This document shows positions 43,878-53,173 of a stretch of DNA of 64,000 nucleotides, piece after piece. The position numbers and the translations under genes are program-made. This DNA is from Shewanella mesophila (lineage in GTDB: Bacteria > Pseudomonadota > Gammaproteobacteria > Enterobacterales > Shewanellaceae). The DNA is taken from NCBI RefSeq assembly GCF_019457515.1, contig NZ_CP080421.1, forward strand, positions 1,550,001 to 1,614,000, in the 5' to 3' direction. The first letter of the stretch is position 1, and the number at the start of each line of letters is the position of its first letter. Under the pieces are notes generated by a model. It saw only the letters and a program-made list of their open reading frames with translations, ran no database searches and was not told where the DNA came from.

Positions 43878-44340
43878 CTTACACTCTTTAGGTTGCTTGG
43901 TTGCGTTACGAATGGCGATGTCATAGTGCTGCTGACTATAGTCGACTTGGAAATCACCAATAGAAAGATCGATATAAAGGGTTGGATGGCGCATTTAAAA
44001 CGTCTCAAGGCGAGGAATGAGCCAATTTCTGGTTAGGCTGGGTAAGGCAATAATCGTCATGGCCTGACTTCTATATTTGGGTGAGGTTATCTCCTCTGTC
44101 GCCTAAGATATATCCTTTGGAAGGCGCTATTGATGTGTAGTAAATAGCGTTGCCCCTCTTCGGTCAGCGTTAGCTGCTTATGATGGTGATAAAACAATTC
44201 AATTTCGAGATAAGCCCCTAGATTTTTATCTGCTTACTAATCGCGCCGTGGGTGACGTAGAGTTCATTGCCTTGGTAAAGCTTAGGTCTCTTGCCGCAGA
44301 TTCAAAGGCACACAGGAGATTTAAGGGGGAAGTATGTTTT
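43878..44340 (-). pseudogene. LysR family regulator pseudogene (GcvA/AmpR-like), truncated
   Basis: Translated on the minus strand in several frames, this stretch spells successive parts of a LysR regulator: LNLLCAFESAARDLSFTKAM, then ELYVTHGAISKQIK, then LEIELFYHHHKQLTLTEEGQ and RYLLHI, and the effector-domain start ALPSLTRNWLIPRLETF, MRHPTLYIDLSIGDF and YDIAIRNATK. Frame changes and stop codons (44229 region, 44107 region, 44000 region) separate them. The match breaks off where the dispersed repeat begins, and the C-terminal half is missing, as is the start codon. It would have been divergent from the TSUP gene at 44465, which it may once have regulated (inference). Confidence 0.82.
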
Positions 44341-44464
44341 TATTTCTCAGCTCCTGTGTGAGGCCGTTTCACGCTAAAGAGACAAGAACTCCTTTGCTTT
44401 GTTGGTGCAAACCACGTTTAATAGCCGCTATTCGAGTCTGCAGTGTAATTAGAAGAAGTCAAAA

Positions 44465-45244
44465 ATGTCGTTTGAGTTAACTTATGAATTGATTGCCGTC
44501 TTATTTGCGGTTGCTATGGCCGCTGGTTTTATCGATGCGATAGCTGGGGGCGGCGGTCTGTTAACGATCCCGGCATTAATGTGGGCAGGCTTGCCACCAA
44601 CAGCGGCGCTTGCCACCAACAAATTACAAGCTTGTGGTGGTAGTCTTTTTGCTAGTTTCTACTTTGTTAGGAAGGGGATGGTGAATCTTGGACAAATGAA
44701 GTTAGCCATAGCTTGTGCCTTTATCGGGGCCGCATTAGGGACAGTTAGCGTGCAACTGATAGATGCTTCAGTGCTCGAATCGGTATTGCCATTTTTAATG
44801 TTATTGATTGGTGGTTATTTTCTGTTTTCCAAAAAAATCAGTGAAGAGGATAAACATCAAGTATTTACTCCAACGATTTTTGCATTTACGGCGGCGCTTG
44901 GGGTTGGTTATTACGATGGATTTTTTGGCCCAGGAACGGGGAGCTTCTTCGCGTTAGCTTTTGTATCGCTGGCAGGGTATGGTCTCGCCAAAGCTACCGC
45001 TCATGCTAAGGTGCTGAACTTTTCAACCAACATCGCCTCGCTGATCTTCTTTGCTCTCGGCGGTAAGGTGTTTTGGTTACTTGGGGGAATTATGTTGATT
45101 GGCCAAGCTCTTGGTGCAACCCTAGGTTCGCGCATGGTGTTAACTAAAGGCAGTAAAATCATTAAGCCGTTAGTGGTTACTATGTCAATCGCCATGAGTA
45201 TCAAGTTACTCTCTAATCAATATGACATAGTCTCGTGGTTTTAG
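44465..45244 (+). CDS. TSUP family membrane transporter (TauE/SafE), copy 2
   Basis: A 259-residue inner-membrane protein with eight hydrophobic segments, related to the product at 19832-20605. It has AGFIDAIAGGGGLLTIPALM at about residues 20-39 and YDGFFGPGTGSFFALAFV near residue 150, the two family motifs. Proposed cargo for TSUP proteins is sulfite, sulfonates or organic acids; nothing here narrows it. The gene starts 125 bases after a decayed LysR regulator on the opposite strand. The RBS is AGAAGTC, weak. Confidence 0.88.
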   Translation: MSFELTYELIAVLFAVAMAAGFIDAIAGGGGLLTIPALMWAGLPPTAALATNKLQACGGSLFASFYFVRKGMVNLGQMKLAIACAFIGAALGTVSVQLIDASVLESVLPFLMLLIGGYFLFSKKISEEDKHQVFTPTIFAFTAALGVGYYDGFFGPGTGSFFALAFVSLAGYGLAKATAHAKVLNFSTNIASLIFFALGGKVFWLLGGIMLIGQALGATLGSRMVLTKGSKIIKPLVVTMSIAMSIKLLSNQYDIVSWF

Positions 45245-45374
45245 TCAGTTGTTCCGATCGTATAGTTCTTTGATATGCTGACTTAAAAACACGATAATCT
45301 AGCAGGCACCGGATTTCGTCTTATTCGAGATAATCGGCGCGTCGTATAAATCCACATTGAATAGTAGGTGTAGA

Positions 45375-45650
45375 GTGGCATCAAAACCTAAGCCAACGAC
45401 GGCTATGTTGCAACTTATCGAGCAGGTTAAGCTTGAGTTACCGTTAGATGAACCTGCTAATTTTGTCTGTGGTCCAGAGGGAAGCTGCATCGGTTGCCCT
45501 AAAAAGCTACTCGAGTTAGTTGACAGTGAATTATCTTATTGGGAAACCGCCATTGCTAATGGGGATACTCCGCTGCTGGGTGACATCTCCCGTTTAGGTA
45601 AACTCTGTAAAAACGTCAGGCGAGGGTTAAAACGAAGCGGGGTTTTATAG
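45375..45650 (+). CDS. Small protein with a CxxxxxCxxC motif, function unknown
   Basis: A 91-residue cytoplasmic protein I do not recognise by name, though similar short proteins appear to occur in related marine gammaproteobacteria. The only notable feature is FVCGPEGSCIGCPKKLLELV, where three cysteines (C-x5-C-x2-C) followed by basic residues suggest metal or iron-sulfur binding. The flanks are helical (TTAMLQLIEQVKLELPLDEP; LGKLCKNVRRGLKRSGVL). The start GTG at 45375 has AGGTG about 10 bases upstream. No obvious partner gene is adjacent; the nearest terminator is not clear. Confidence 0.7.
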   Translation: MASKPKPTTAMLQLIEQVKLELPLDEPANFVCGPEGSCIGCPKKLLELVDSELSYWETAIANGDTPLLGDISRLGKLCKNVRRGLKRSGVL

Positions 45651-45816
45651 AGTCGCAATGGAGCCGAGTCCCTCGTCGCCATAGTGAATAGTGAAAGTGT
45701 GAATATGCCTCGGTGCCGCGTCCTTAAGATGGCCTGCCTATGGCTGGGCCACCAATACCAATACTGGTAAAAAGGGTGAGCTTAATTCGCAAAAGCTTAG
45801 CCAAGTTTCCGATTAA

Positions 45817-47067
45817 TTAACCCGCTGCGTAGGCCTTGAGAACCTCCTCGGCGATCATGGAGATGCCAGCGCGCATCTGTGTTTCATCTTGCACATAGTT
45901 CATGCGCAAACATTGTTCTGCATGTTGCCAGGACGATTTTTGTCCAAAAAAGAAGTATTTACCAGGGACAATCAACACGCCTCGAGCCTTGAGTCTGTTA
46001 TAGAGCTCCATGGTACTAATAGGCAATTGATCAAACCAAAGCCAGAGAAACATAGCGCCCTCAGGTTTATGGATTCTAAACCTTTCATCCGTTATTGATT
46101 GCTGTAATAGCGATACCGCAAATTGTGATTTTTGCTGATAAAAGGGTTTAATCACAGTTTCACTCAAGCGCAACAAATCCCCCGCTTTGATCATCTGATC
46201 GGCTATGGCGGGGCCTACACCACCAGGGGCAAGACTGACGATAGCATTCAAGTTAGCCAGTGCGGTGGTGATGGTTTCATTGGCTATGACTATGCCACAG
46301 CGCACGCCGGGTAAGCCGAGCTTTGATAAACTCATGCACAATACCGTGTTGCTGTTCCAAAACGGTGTCACCTCTTCAAAGATAATGTTGGGAAATGGTG
46401 TGCCATAGGCGTTGTCGATGATAAGCGGAATATTGTTTTCTTGGGCTAATTTGTCCAACTTAACGATTTCATCGTCGGTCAGCACGTTGCCTGTGGGGTT
46501 GGTTGGGCGCGAAACGCAGATGGCCGCTATCGACTCATCGACATTTAGCTGGTCAAAGTCAACATGGTACTTAAACATACGGTCGTCTAGCATCTCGATC
46601 TCAGGGCGATAGGAGACAAAAATATCATCATCGAGCCCTGCGTCACTGTAACCGATATACTCAGGTGTGAGGGGTAACAGAATTTTCTTAAGGCTACCGT
46701 CTGCTTGAGTGCCTGCAAACAGGTTAAAGAGGTAGAAAAATGCACTCTGGCTACCATTGGTTAGGCTAATGTTTTTCTCGGTGATCTCCCAGCCATAGGT
46801 GTCACGCAATAACTGAGCTAAGGATGTGAGAAAGCCATTTTTACCCTGTGGGCCATCATAATTGCCTACGGCGGCAACCAAGTCACCATTTTTCAACATA
46901 TCGGCGCTAACTTGGTGAAAGTAATCCTGCATTGCGGGGATCACGGCGGGGTTACCTCCGCCGAGCATTATCGCTCCAGGCGTTCTCAGGCCATCATTGA
47001 GATCATCCATCAAACGAGTAATGCCAGAATAACGATTAAACTTCTTACCAAACTTTGAAAATTGCAT
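45817..47067 (-). CDS. avtA: Valine-pyruvate aminotransferase (transaminase C)
   Basis: A 416-residue PLP-dependent aminotransferase, E. coli AvtA being 417. The start MQFSKFGKKFNRYSGITRLM and the early DLNDGLRTPGAIMLGGGNPA are nearly identical to E. coli. The PLP lysine is in SLSKLGLPGVRCGIV near residue 250, and ICVSRPTNPTGNVLTD binds the cofactor phosphate. It interconverts valine with 2-ketoisovalerate using pyruvate/alanine in the cytoplasm. I start at the ATG at 47067; an ATG at 47079 would add four residues (MFGA). Monocistronic and divergent from sbcD. Confidence 0.95.
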   Translation of the reverse strand: MQFSKFGKKFNRYSGITRLMDDLNDGLRTPGAIMLGGGNPAVIPAMQDYFHQVSADMLKNGDLVAAVGNYDGPQGKNGFLTSLAQLLRDTYGWEITEKNISLTNGSQSAFFYLFNLFAGTQADGSLKKILLPLTPEYIGYSDAGLDDDIFVSYRPEIEMLDDRMFKYHVDFDQLNVDESIAAICVSRPTNPTGNVLTDDEIVKLDKLAQENNIPLIIDNAYGTPFPNIIFEEVTPFWNSNTVLCMSLSKLGLPGVRCGIVIANETITTALANLNAIVSLAPGGVGPAIADQMIKAGDLLRLSETVIKPFYQQKSQFAVSLLQQSITDERFRIHKPEGAMFLWLWFDQLPISTMELYNRLKARGVLIVPGKYFFFGQKSSWQHAEQCLRMNYVQDETQMRAGISMIAEEVLKAYAAG

Positions 47068-47368
47068 TGCGCCGAACACCTTGAAAACGAAAATTTCCCA
47101 TTATTGGCGCCTGTAGTAACAATATTTTGCGGTAAACGCACATGTTTTTTGAATTTTAGTCGCCGTATTTGGGGAACATCATGTTTTACTGCAAAATTGG
47201 CTACTTTTACTGTGCGATGGCTCATAGATCTTGGTTGATCTGATGTTGGTGACAGAGGAAGAATAATATTCCGCTCACCGCGTAACTTCATTGCCATCTG
47301 TTGCTGCATTTCTTACTATAACTGTCATTAGATACGTTCGTATCCTCCTCATTTTCAAACGAGAACTG
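47068..47368. other. Divergent control region between avtA and sbcD
   Basis: This 300-base gap holds no supported gene. It contains one good sigma-70 promoter for sbcD (47291-47319). The rest is AT-rich without obvious operator symmetry. Confidence 0.5.
47291..47319 (+). promoter_or_regulatory. Sigma-70 promoter of sbcDC
   Basis: TTGCCA (47291-47296, five of six consensus -35 bases), a 17-base spacer and TACTAT (47314-47319, four of six -10 bases), 50 bases ahead of the sbcD ATG. Confidence 0.5.
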
Positions 47369-48514
47369 ATGAAATTTATCCATACTTCGGACTGGCATAT
47401 CGGTCGTCAGCTACATAATCAAAGCTTGCTGGACGATCAGCGTCACGTGTTAGCGCAGATCATCGAACTAGCCAAGGCGAACCAAGTCGATGCCTTAGTG
47501 GTGGCCGGTGACATTTACGATCGCTCTGTGCCGCCCGCCAACGCCGTGGCGCTGCTCGATGACGTGCTTAATCAAGTGGTCAATGATCTCGGCATTCCGG
47601 CTATTTTAATTGCCGGCAACCACGATGGGCATGAGCGGTTAGGCTTTGCTTCGCGGCAGATGCTGGGCAGTGGCTTACATATCATTGGGCCTATTAGTGA
47701 CACTGTATTGCCCATTAAAGTAGGAAGCGCGAGTGGCGATGCGCTATTTTATCCGCTGCCCTATGCCGAGCCAGCGACGGTGCGTCATCTATTTGAATGT
47801 GATGTGTCTAGCCATGAGGCGGCGATGGCAAAACTGCTTGAGCAGATCAGCGAGCACGATAGTCAAGGCTTGCCAAAGGTAGTGATCAGCCATTGTTTCC
47901 TAGATGGCGGCAGTGAGTCAGATTCAGAGCGCCCCTTAAGCATTGGCGGCGCAGACAAAATATCGCCGAGTTTATTCGCGGATTTTTCCTATACTGCACT
48001 CGGTCATCTGCATGGGCCGCAGTATAAAGGGGAGGAACACATTCGCTACTCAGGCTCAATTTTAAAGTACTCCTTTAGCGAGCAGCATCAAAACAAATCG
48101 GTCACCTTAGTTGAAATTGATGCATCGGGGAAGGCGAGTGTTGAGCTATTGCCGCTAACGCCAATGCGTGACGTGCGTATCATCGAGGGGCTACTTGATG
48201 AACTGTTAACACTTGGCGTTAGCGATCCTCATCGAGAGGATTATTTGATGGTGCGTTTAGCCGACAAAAACGCCATCTTAGATGCTATGGGGAAATTACG
48301 AGCGGTTTATCCTAATGTGTTACATCTTGAGCGCACTGGGCTGATGGCCCAAAGTGAGCAGCTTGCCATTCGAAGCGATCACATTAAAAAAGGCGAGTTT
48401 GAGATGTTTAGCGACTTCTTTAGTCAGGTCGCTGGTGAGTCGATGAGTGACGAGCAGAAACAGTTGATGACGGATATTCTCGACAGCTTGCATAAAGCGG
48501 AGGATAACCAATGA
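47369..48514 (+). CDS. sbcD: Exonuclease subunit SbcD (Mre11-like)
   Basis: A 381-residue nuclease subunit. The calcineurin-like phosphoesterase motifs are present: MKFIHTSDWHIGRQLHNQS (motif I), VVAGDIYDRS (II), LIAGNHDGHERL (III), VVISHCFLDGG and TALGHLHGPQ. They coordinate two manganese ions. With SbcC it cleaves hairpins and DNA ends. I start at the ATG at 47369 (MKFIHTSDW), as motif I must be at the N-terminus; an upstream in-frame start adds 26 unconserved residues. The stop overlaps the sbcC start (ATGA). Confidence 0.95.
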   Translation: MKFIHTSDWHIGRQLHNQSLLDDQRHVLAQIIELAKANQVDALVVAGDIYDRSVPPANAVALLDDVLNQVVNDLGIPAILIAGNHDGHERLGFASRQMLGSGLHIIGPISDTVLPIKVGSASGDALFYPLPYAEPATVRHLFECDVSSHEAAMAKLLEQISEHDSQGLPKVVISHCFLDGGSESDSERPLSIGGADKISPSLFADFSYTALGHLHGPQYKGEEHIRYSGSILKYSFSEQHQNKSVTLVEIDASGKASVELLPLTPMRDVRIIEGLLDELLTLGVSDPHREDYLMVRLADKNAILDAMGKLRAVYPNVLHLERTGLMAQSEQLAIRSDHIKKGEFEMFSDFFSQVAGESMSDEQKQLMTDILDSLHKAEDNQ

Positions 48515-51500
48515 GACCCTTGAACTTAACTATGACTGCTTTTGGTCCTTTTGCTAGCGAGCAGATCATCGATTTTAATACCCTTGGCAAAAATCCCCTG
48601 TTTCTTATTAACGGCCCAACAGGGGCGGGAAAGACCACCATTTTGGATGCCATCTGTTTTGCGCTCTATGGTAAAACTACCGGTGATGAGCGTGAAGGTT
48701 CTCAGATGCGCTGCGACATGGCAGATGATGAGCTATTGACCGAGGTGAGTTTTACATTTGAGCTAGGTCAGCATCAATACCATATTCGCCGCGTGCCAGA
48801 ACAACCTAGAGCCAAAAAGAGCGGTGATGGCTACACGCTACAAAAGCCAGAAGCTCAGTTAATTTGCTTTCACAGCGATGGCTCCGAAGTCTTGCTTGTC
48901 GCGGCTAAGGTATCAGAGGCTACGGCGCAGATAGAGCAATTAACTGGGCTAGATGTCGATCAATTTCGTCAAGTCATGGTGTTGCCACAGGGTAAGTTTC
49001 GCGAGTTATTGATGGCCGATTCCAAGGCTCGCGAGAAAATTTTTAGTCAGCTATTTCAAACTCACATCTATCGCAAAATTGAAGACAAGTTAAAACAGCA
49101 AGCCTTAGGCATTAAAAAAGAGGTTGAGGCGATGCGTAATCGCCGCGACGGTGTCTTGCAAGGTGCAGAGCTTGATAATGACGACGCGCTGAGTGATGAG
49201 CTTAAGGCGTTGGCTCCCGAGCTTGCCAGCGCTACGGCAAAAAAGGTTGATACTGATAAACAAGTTCAGCAAGTGAGTCAGCAATTAGAGCAGGCGAAGC
49301 AGTTAACCGATGAGTTTTCCGCGCTAGCGCAGCTTAAGTTATTGGCTCGGCAACTCGATGAGCAAAAAACGCAGATAGATCAACAGCAGCAACAGTTATT
49401 CGCAGGGCGCAGTGCTAAGCTGCTACAACCTGTTTATCAGGCTGCAGAATCTCGTCAGCTTGAATTAACCCAAGCCTCCGAGCAGCAGCAAAAGTCGCAA
49501 GCTCATCAACAGCAGAGCCAAGATTCGCTTAATCGAAGCCTGGCCGCCATAGAGAAGCTGCCTAATTTAGAAGCTCAGCAGCAACAGACATTAGCCACTG
49601 CCCAGCAGCGTCGAACATTATTACCGCAGCTCAAACAACTTGAGCAGCTTAAAGCCCATGTAGCTCAAAGTCAGCAGCAGATGTTGAATGCCGAGCAGCA
49701 AGGTAAGCAGACAAAAACAAAACTGGCGCAGTTAACCGATGAAAAACTCGCTGCTCAGGCTCGAGTGCCAAAGCTAAAAGCCCATAGTCAGCAATTGCTG
49801 ATCTTGCAGCAACAGATAAGCGATACCAAACATCATCTGCAGTTCTTCGCTCAGTGGCTGCGCGGCCATTCAGAGATTGAGCAAATCAATGCACGCTTAG
49901 TCGCCGCAAAAGAGCGTGGCGCACAATTGAAAGAGCAGCATCAAGCGCGACAAGTTCATAGTCAAACGTTAACGTTGCGCTGGCATCAGGGCCAAGCGGC
50001 CATCTTAGCGGCGAAGTTATCTGTCGGAGAAGCCTGTCCCGTGTGTGGCAGTCTTGAGCATCCACAGCTGGCACGAAGTGAGCAAATACTCCCCACTGAT
50101 GAGGAGCGTGAAGCAGCGCAAGTCAATGAGCAGAGTGCACTGACCGAATTGACCAGCGCACGCTCCGATTACCGTCAATTAATCGAGAAGTTAAAGGATG
50201 TTGAGCAAAGAAACCATGAGCTGAGTGAACAGTTACCAGATATAGATAGCCTCACTCAAGCTGGCTTAGAAACAGCGTTAGGGCAGCTGGAGCGAGAATT
50301 TGCTGAGGCGAACAAGGCGCAGCAACAGCTGGCTGATATTGAGAGTCACCTTGCTGCGGTGCAGCAGCAAGAACAGCAGCTTAATCAGCAGCTTGACCAA
50401 GAGCGGGAACAATATCGTCAACTGGAAAAACAGTTTAATGAAAGTGCGGGGCAGCTTAAGCAGTTACAAGCCGCGATACCGCAAGAGCTGGTGGATTTAG
50501 CCGCGCTAGAGCAAGAGATCGCTAAGCTTGAGCAAGATGCAGCGCAGTTGAAGTTACAAATTTCATCTCTGCGAGAGCAACATACACAAGCCGAGCAGCA
50601 ATTAGCCAGCGCCGCAGCGCAACTGCAATCGGCGAATGACACATGGGCGAGAGCAAATGAGCAACATCAGCTTGCCGTTAGTGAATTTGAGCGGCAGTTG
50701 CAAACCTCTAAGTTTGATTCCTTGTCCGCATTTAAAGTTGCCATACTAACAGACGATAGCATTGCGGCTTTAGAGCAGGAGATCAAGCAATATGAGCAGC
50801 GCTGTATTACTAACCAAGCGAACATTGCTCAGTTAGAGACTAAACTAGCCGACTGCACACAGCCCGATATCGCGGCAATAACAGAGGCTAAGTCGCAACT
50901 TGAAACAGTGCAGCAAAATGTGCTTAATCAGTGGCAGCAATTGAGTGGGCGTATGCGGCAACTAGAACAAACTACTGAGCAGCTCAAAAGCCTAGATGCG
51001 CACTCGAAAAAACTTGAAAAGCAGTATGGAGTCGTTGGGACACTGTCTGATGTCGCCAATGGCAATACTGGCAATAAAATTAGCTTGCAGCGCTTCGTGC
51101 TGAGCGTACTGCTCGATGACGTGCTGCTGGAAGCGAGCCATAGATTGCAACTGATGAGTAAGGGGCGTTATCGCTTATTGCGTAAAGAGGATAGGGCTAA
51201 GGGCAACAAGGCCTCAGGGCTCGAACTTGAAGTTGAAGATGCCTATACCGCGAAAGTGCGCTCTGTGGCGACCTTAAGTGGTGGAGAAAGCTTTATGGCA
51301 GCTTTATCCATGGCGCTAGGATTATCGGATGTGGTGCAAGCTTATGCTGGTGGCATTAAGCTCGACACCCTGTTTATCGATGAAGGTTTTGGTAGTCTAG
51401 ACCAAGATTCACTCGAACTTGCGATCCGCACGCTAATGGATCTGCAGTCGGCTGGGCGCATGGTTGGGGTTATCTCCCATGTTACCGAGATGAAAGAGCA

Positions 51501-51567
51501 GATAGGCAGCCGCATCGATATTGTTAAGAGTGCGATGGGCAGTAAAGTAGAGCTTATTCTTCCTTAG
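48511..51567 (+). CDS. sbcC: Exonuclease subunit SbcC (Rad50-like)
   Basis: A 1018-residue SMC-like ATPase. Walker A is NGPTGAGKTTILDAI near residue 38; the zinc hook is GEACPVCGSLEHPQL near residue 508, between two very long glutamine-rich coiled coils (residues about 180-480 and 530-850). The ABC signature is VRSVATLSGGESFMAAL and Walker B is LDTLFIDEGFGSLD. With SbcD it forms the complex that processes palindromic DNA and ends. The ATGA overlap with sbcD indicates translational coupling. The coiled coils are unusually rich in Gln. Confidence 0.95.
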   Translation: MRPLNLTMTAFGPFASEQIIDFNTLGKNPLFLINGPTGAGKTTILDAICFALYGKTTGDEREGSQMRCDMADDELLTEVSFTFELGQHQYHIRRVPEQPRAKKSGDGYTLQKPEAQLICFHSDGSEVLLVAAKVSEATAQIEQLTGLDVDQFRQVMVLPQGKFRELLMADSKAREKIFSQLFQTHIYRKIEDKLKQQALGIKKEVEAMRNRRDGVLQGAELDNDDALSDELKALAPELASATAKKVDTDKQVQQVSQQLEQAKQLTDEFSALAQLKLLARQLDEQKTQIDQQQQQLFAGRSAKLLQPVYQAAESRQLELTQASEQQQKSQAHQQQSQDSLNRSLAAIEKLPNLEAQQQQTLATAQQRRTLLPQLKQLEQLKAHVAQSQQQMLNAEQQGKQTKTKLAQLTDEKLAAQARVPKLKAHSQQLLILQQQISDTKHHLQFFAQWLRGHSEIEQINARLVAAKERGAQLKEQHQARQVHSQTLTLRWHQGQAAILAAKLSVGEACPVCGSLEHPQLARSEQILPTDEEREAAQVNEQSALTELTSARSDYRQLIEKLKDVEQRNHELSEQLPDIDSLTQAGLETALGQLEREFAEANKAQQQLADIESHLAAVQQQEQQLNQQLDQEREQYRQLEKQFNESAGQLKQLQAAIPQELVDLAALEQEIAKLEQDAAQLKLQISSLREQHTQAEQQLASAAAQLQSANDTWARANEQHQLAVSEFERQLQTSKFDSLSAFKVAILTDDSIAALEQEIKQYEQRCITNQANIAQLETKLADCTQPDIAAITEAKSQLETVQQNVLNQWQQLSGRMRQLEQTTEQLKSLDAHSKKLEKQYGVVGTLSDVANGNTGNKISLQRFVLSVLLDDVLLEASHRLQLMSKGRYRLLRKEDRAKGNKASGLELEVEDAYTAKVRSVATLSGGESFMAALSMALGLSDVVQAYAGGIKLDTLFIDEGFGSLDQDSLELAIRTLMDLQSAGRMVGVISHVTEMKEQIGSRIDIVKSAMGSKVELILP

Positions 51568-51590
51568 AAAACGTCAAAATTGGAAAAGAG

Positions 51591-51617
51591 AAACCTGCTG
51601 TTAAGGCAGGTTTTTTT
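51591..51617 (+). terminator. Terminator of sbcDC
   Basis: AAACCTGC (51591-51598) and GCAGGTTT (51606-51613) form a stem with a seven-base loop, ending in seven Ts. Confidence 0.88.
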
Positions 51618-51827
51618 ATCACTTTATCTCTGTTTATACTGCCTCCAGTTTCATTTACAGCCATATCTTCGATAAATTTGTGTGATCGATCTGTTTGTGA
51701 ATTACATTTTTTTTGATATAACTGTTCATCAACCCGCCATTTCATGGGGTATTGGCGGGGAAAATGTTCATCATAATAATGAAAGTCGAGGCATAGGTTG
51801 CGTACAAGTAAATTTTCTTTTTTGAAT

Positions 51828-53084
51828 ATGTCTCCATCTCGGTTACTAGCGTTACCTGCGCCCCATAGAAAAATATTAATGGCTGCGAGTCTGCTGGTGG
51901 GGATATCGCTATTGTGGCCAAGTCAGAAGCAGGTTTTACCTCAGCGCATTCCTGTGACACTCGATGTCGAATCTCTGGTATCTAATCTCTCTGCAACCGA
52001 AACCGACACCATTGCAGAAATCCATCCCAATTATGTCAAAACCATCGTTAGCGGAGATACCTTAAGCGGATTATTCGTTGAGGCTAACCTTGATCAGCAA
52101 ACCATGTATAAAGTGCTTGAGGCGGATCTTGATATTTTGGCACTAGATACCCTTAAGCCTGGAAATATTATTCGTTTTTGGCTCGATAATGACGGCCAAT
52201 TAACTAAGTTGGAACTGTATTTTAATGCCGCTCGCCAAGTGGTCTTTAGCCGCTACGAAGAGGGCGGCTTCAAGGTTGACGAAATTAATATCGAAGGGAT
52301 TTGGCAAAATAAGTCGCTAGTTGGTGAGATACAAGGCTCGTTTTATCTATCGGCGCAGCGAGCTGGATTGACTGCTGCTGACATTCAACGTGTCGAATCA
52401 TTACTCAAAGAAAAACTGAATTTTGCGCGTGACTTACGTGCCGGTGACGAGTTTTCTGTACTCATGAGTGAGCAGTATATCGATGGTGAAGTCACTGGGA
52501 ATAGCGATATTTTGGGAGTTCATATCCAGCGTGGTCGCAGCGCTATCAACGCCTATCAAAACAGCGATGGTAACTTTTATGATGAACAAGGACGCAGTCT
52601 CGCCAGAGCATTTCAACGTATTCCGCTACAAAAGAATTATCGAATTAGTTCACGGTTTGACCGTCATCGTCATCACCCGGTAACAGGCCGCACTGCGCCT
52701 CATAATGGCACCGATTTCGCGACTCCGACGGGGACTCAAATTATTGCACCGGGTGACGGTATCGTCTCTATGGTGACCGACCATAGATATGCTGGTAAGT
52801 ATGTGGTGATCGAACATGGTAATAAGTATCGCACCCGTTATCTGCATCTTTCCAAAGCATTAGTGCATAAAGGGCAGCGGGTTTCTCGTGGTCAAGTGAT
52901 TGCCTTATCGGGCGCTACCGGTCGTATTACGGGGCCGCATCTTCATTATGAGTTCCATGTTAATGGCCGCCCAGTCGACCCGATGAAAGCCGACATTCCG
53001 ATGGCCAGTACCTTGTCTAAGAAGCAGATGACTGAATTTAGCCAATTGGTGAAAGTGCGTAAGATGTTAATGGGACAAGTGTAG
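51828..53084 (+). CDS. mepM: MepM-like M23 murein endopeptidase
   Basis: A 418-residue envelope protein. A hydrophobic signal anchor at residues 18-38 (ILMAASLLVGISLLW) is followed by an Opp/LysM-like region (VKTIVSGDTLSGLFVEANL, residues about 75-125) and a C-terminal M23 LytM domain with NGTDFATPTGTQI and the catalytic HLHYEFHVNGRPVDPM. Overall order and length match E. coli MepM (YebA, 440), which cuts D-Ala-mDAP crosslinks so that peptidoglycan can expand. I prefer the ATG at 51828; a TTG at 51798 would add ten residues. The RBS is weak. Convergent with the small gene at 53174. Confidence 0.9.
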   Translation: MSPSRLLALPAPHRKILMAASLLVGISLLWPSQKQVLPQRIPVTLDVESLVSNLSATETDTIAEIHPNYVKTIVSGDTLSGLFVEANLDQQTMYKVLEADLDILALDTLKPGNIIRFWLDNDGQLTKLELYFNAARQVVFSRYEEGGFKVDEINIEGIWQNKSLVGEIQGSFYLSAQRAGLTAADIQRVESLLKEKLNFARDLRAGDEFSVLMSEQYIDGEVTGNSDILGVHIQRGRSAINAYQNSDGNFYDEQGRSLARAFQRIPLQKNYRISSRFDRHRHHPVTGRTAPHNGTDFATPTGTQIIAPGDGIVSMVTDHRYAGKYVVIEHGNKYRTRYLHLSKALVHKGQRVSRGQVIALSGATGRITGPHLHYEFHVNGRPVDPMKADIPMASTLSKKQMTEFSQLVKVRKMLMGQV

Positions 53085-53118
53085 AATCGTCTCAATTTCT
53101 CGCTGAGATGTAAAAAGT

Positions 53119-53143
53119 AAAAACCACCTACGTCAATAGGTGG
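53119..53143 (-). terminator. Minus-strand terminator beyond the small gene
   Basis: CCACCTA (53124-53130) and TAGGTGG (53137-53143) pair around CGTCAA; on the minus strand the stem is followed by five Ts. It lies 30 bases beyond the stop at 53174. Confidence 0.75.
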
Positions 53144-53173
53144 CGAAATTCACTCTGCCACTACAACCATCAA

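Noticed and set aside
43691..43891. A 66-codon frame over the second repeat copy
   Set aside because: The reading frame is not preserved in the first copy; the sequence is non-coding repeat.
44341..44400. GTGAGGCCGTTTCACGC, resembling part of the dispersed repeat
   Set aside because: Only about 15 bases are shared, without the rest of the core; too short to call a third copy.
47010..47309. A 99-codon minus-strand frame over the avtA start
   Set aside because: It overlaps the conserved start of avtA and the divergent promoter region, without its own start signal.
50300..50642. Cysteine-, leucine- and serine-rich frames on both strands inside sbcC
   Set aside because: They are shadows of the glutamine-rich coiled-coil codons of sbcC.
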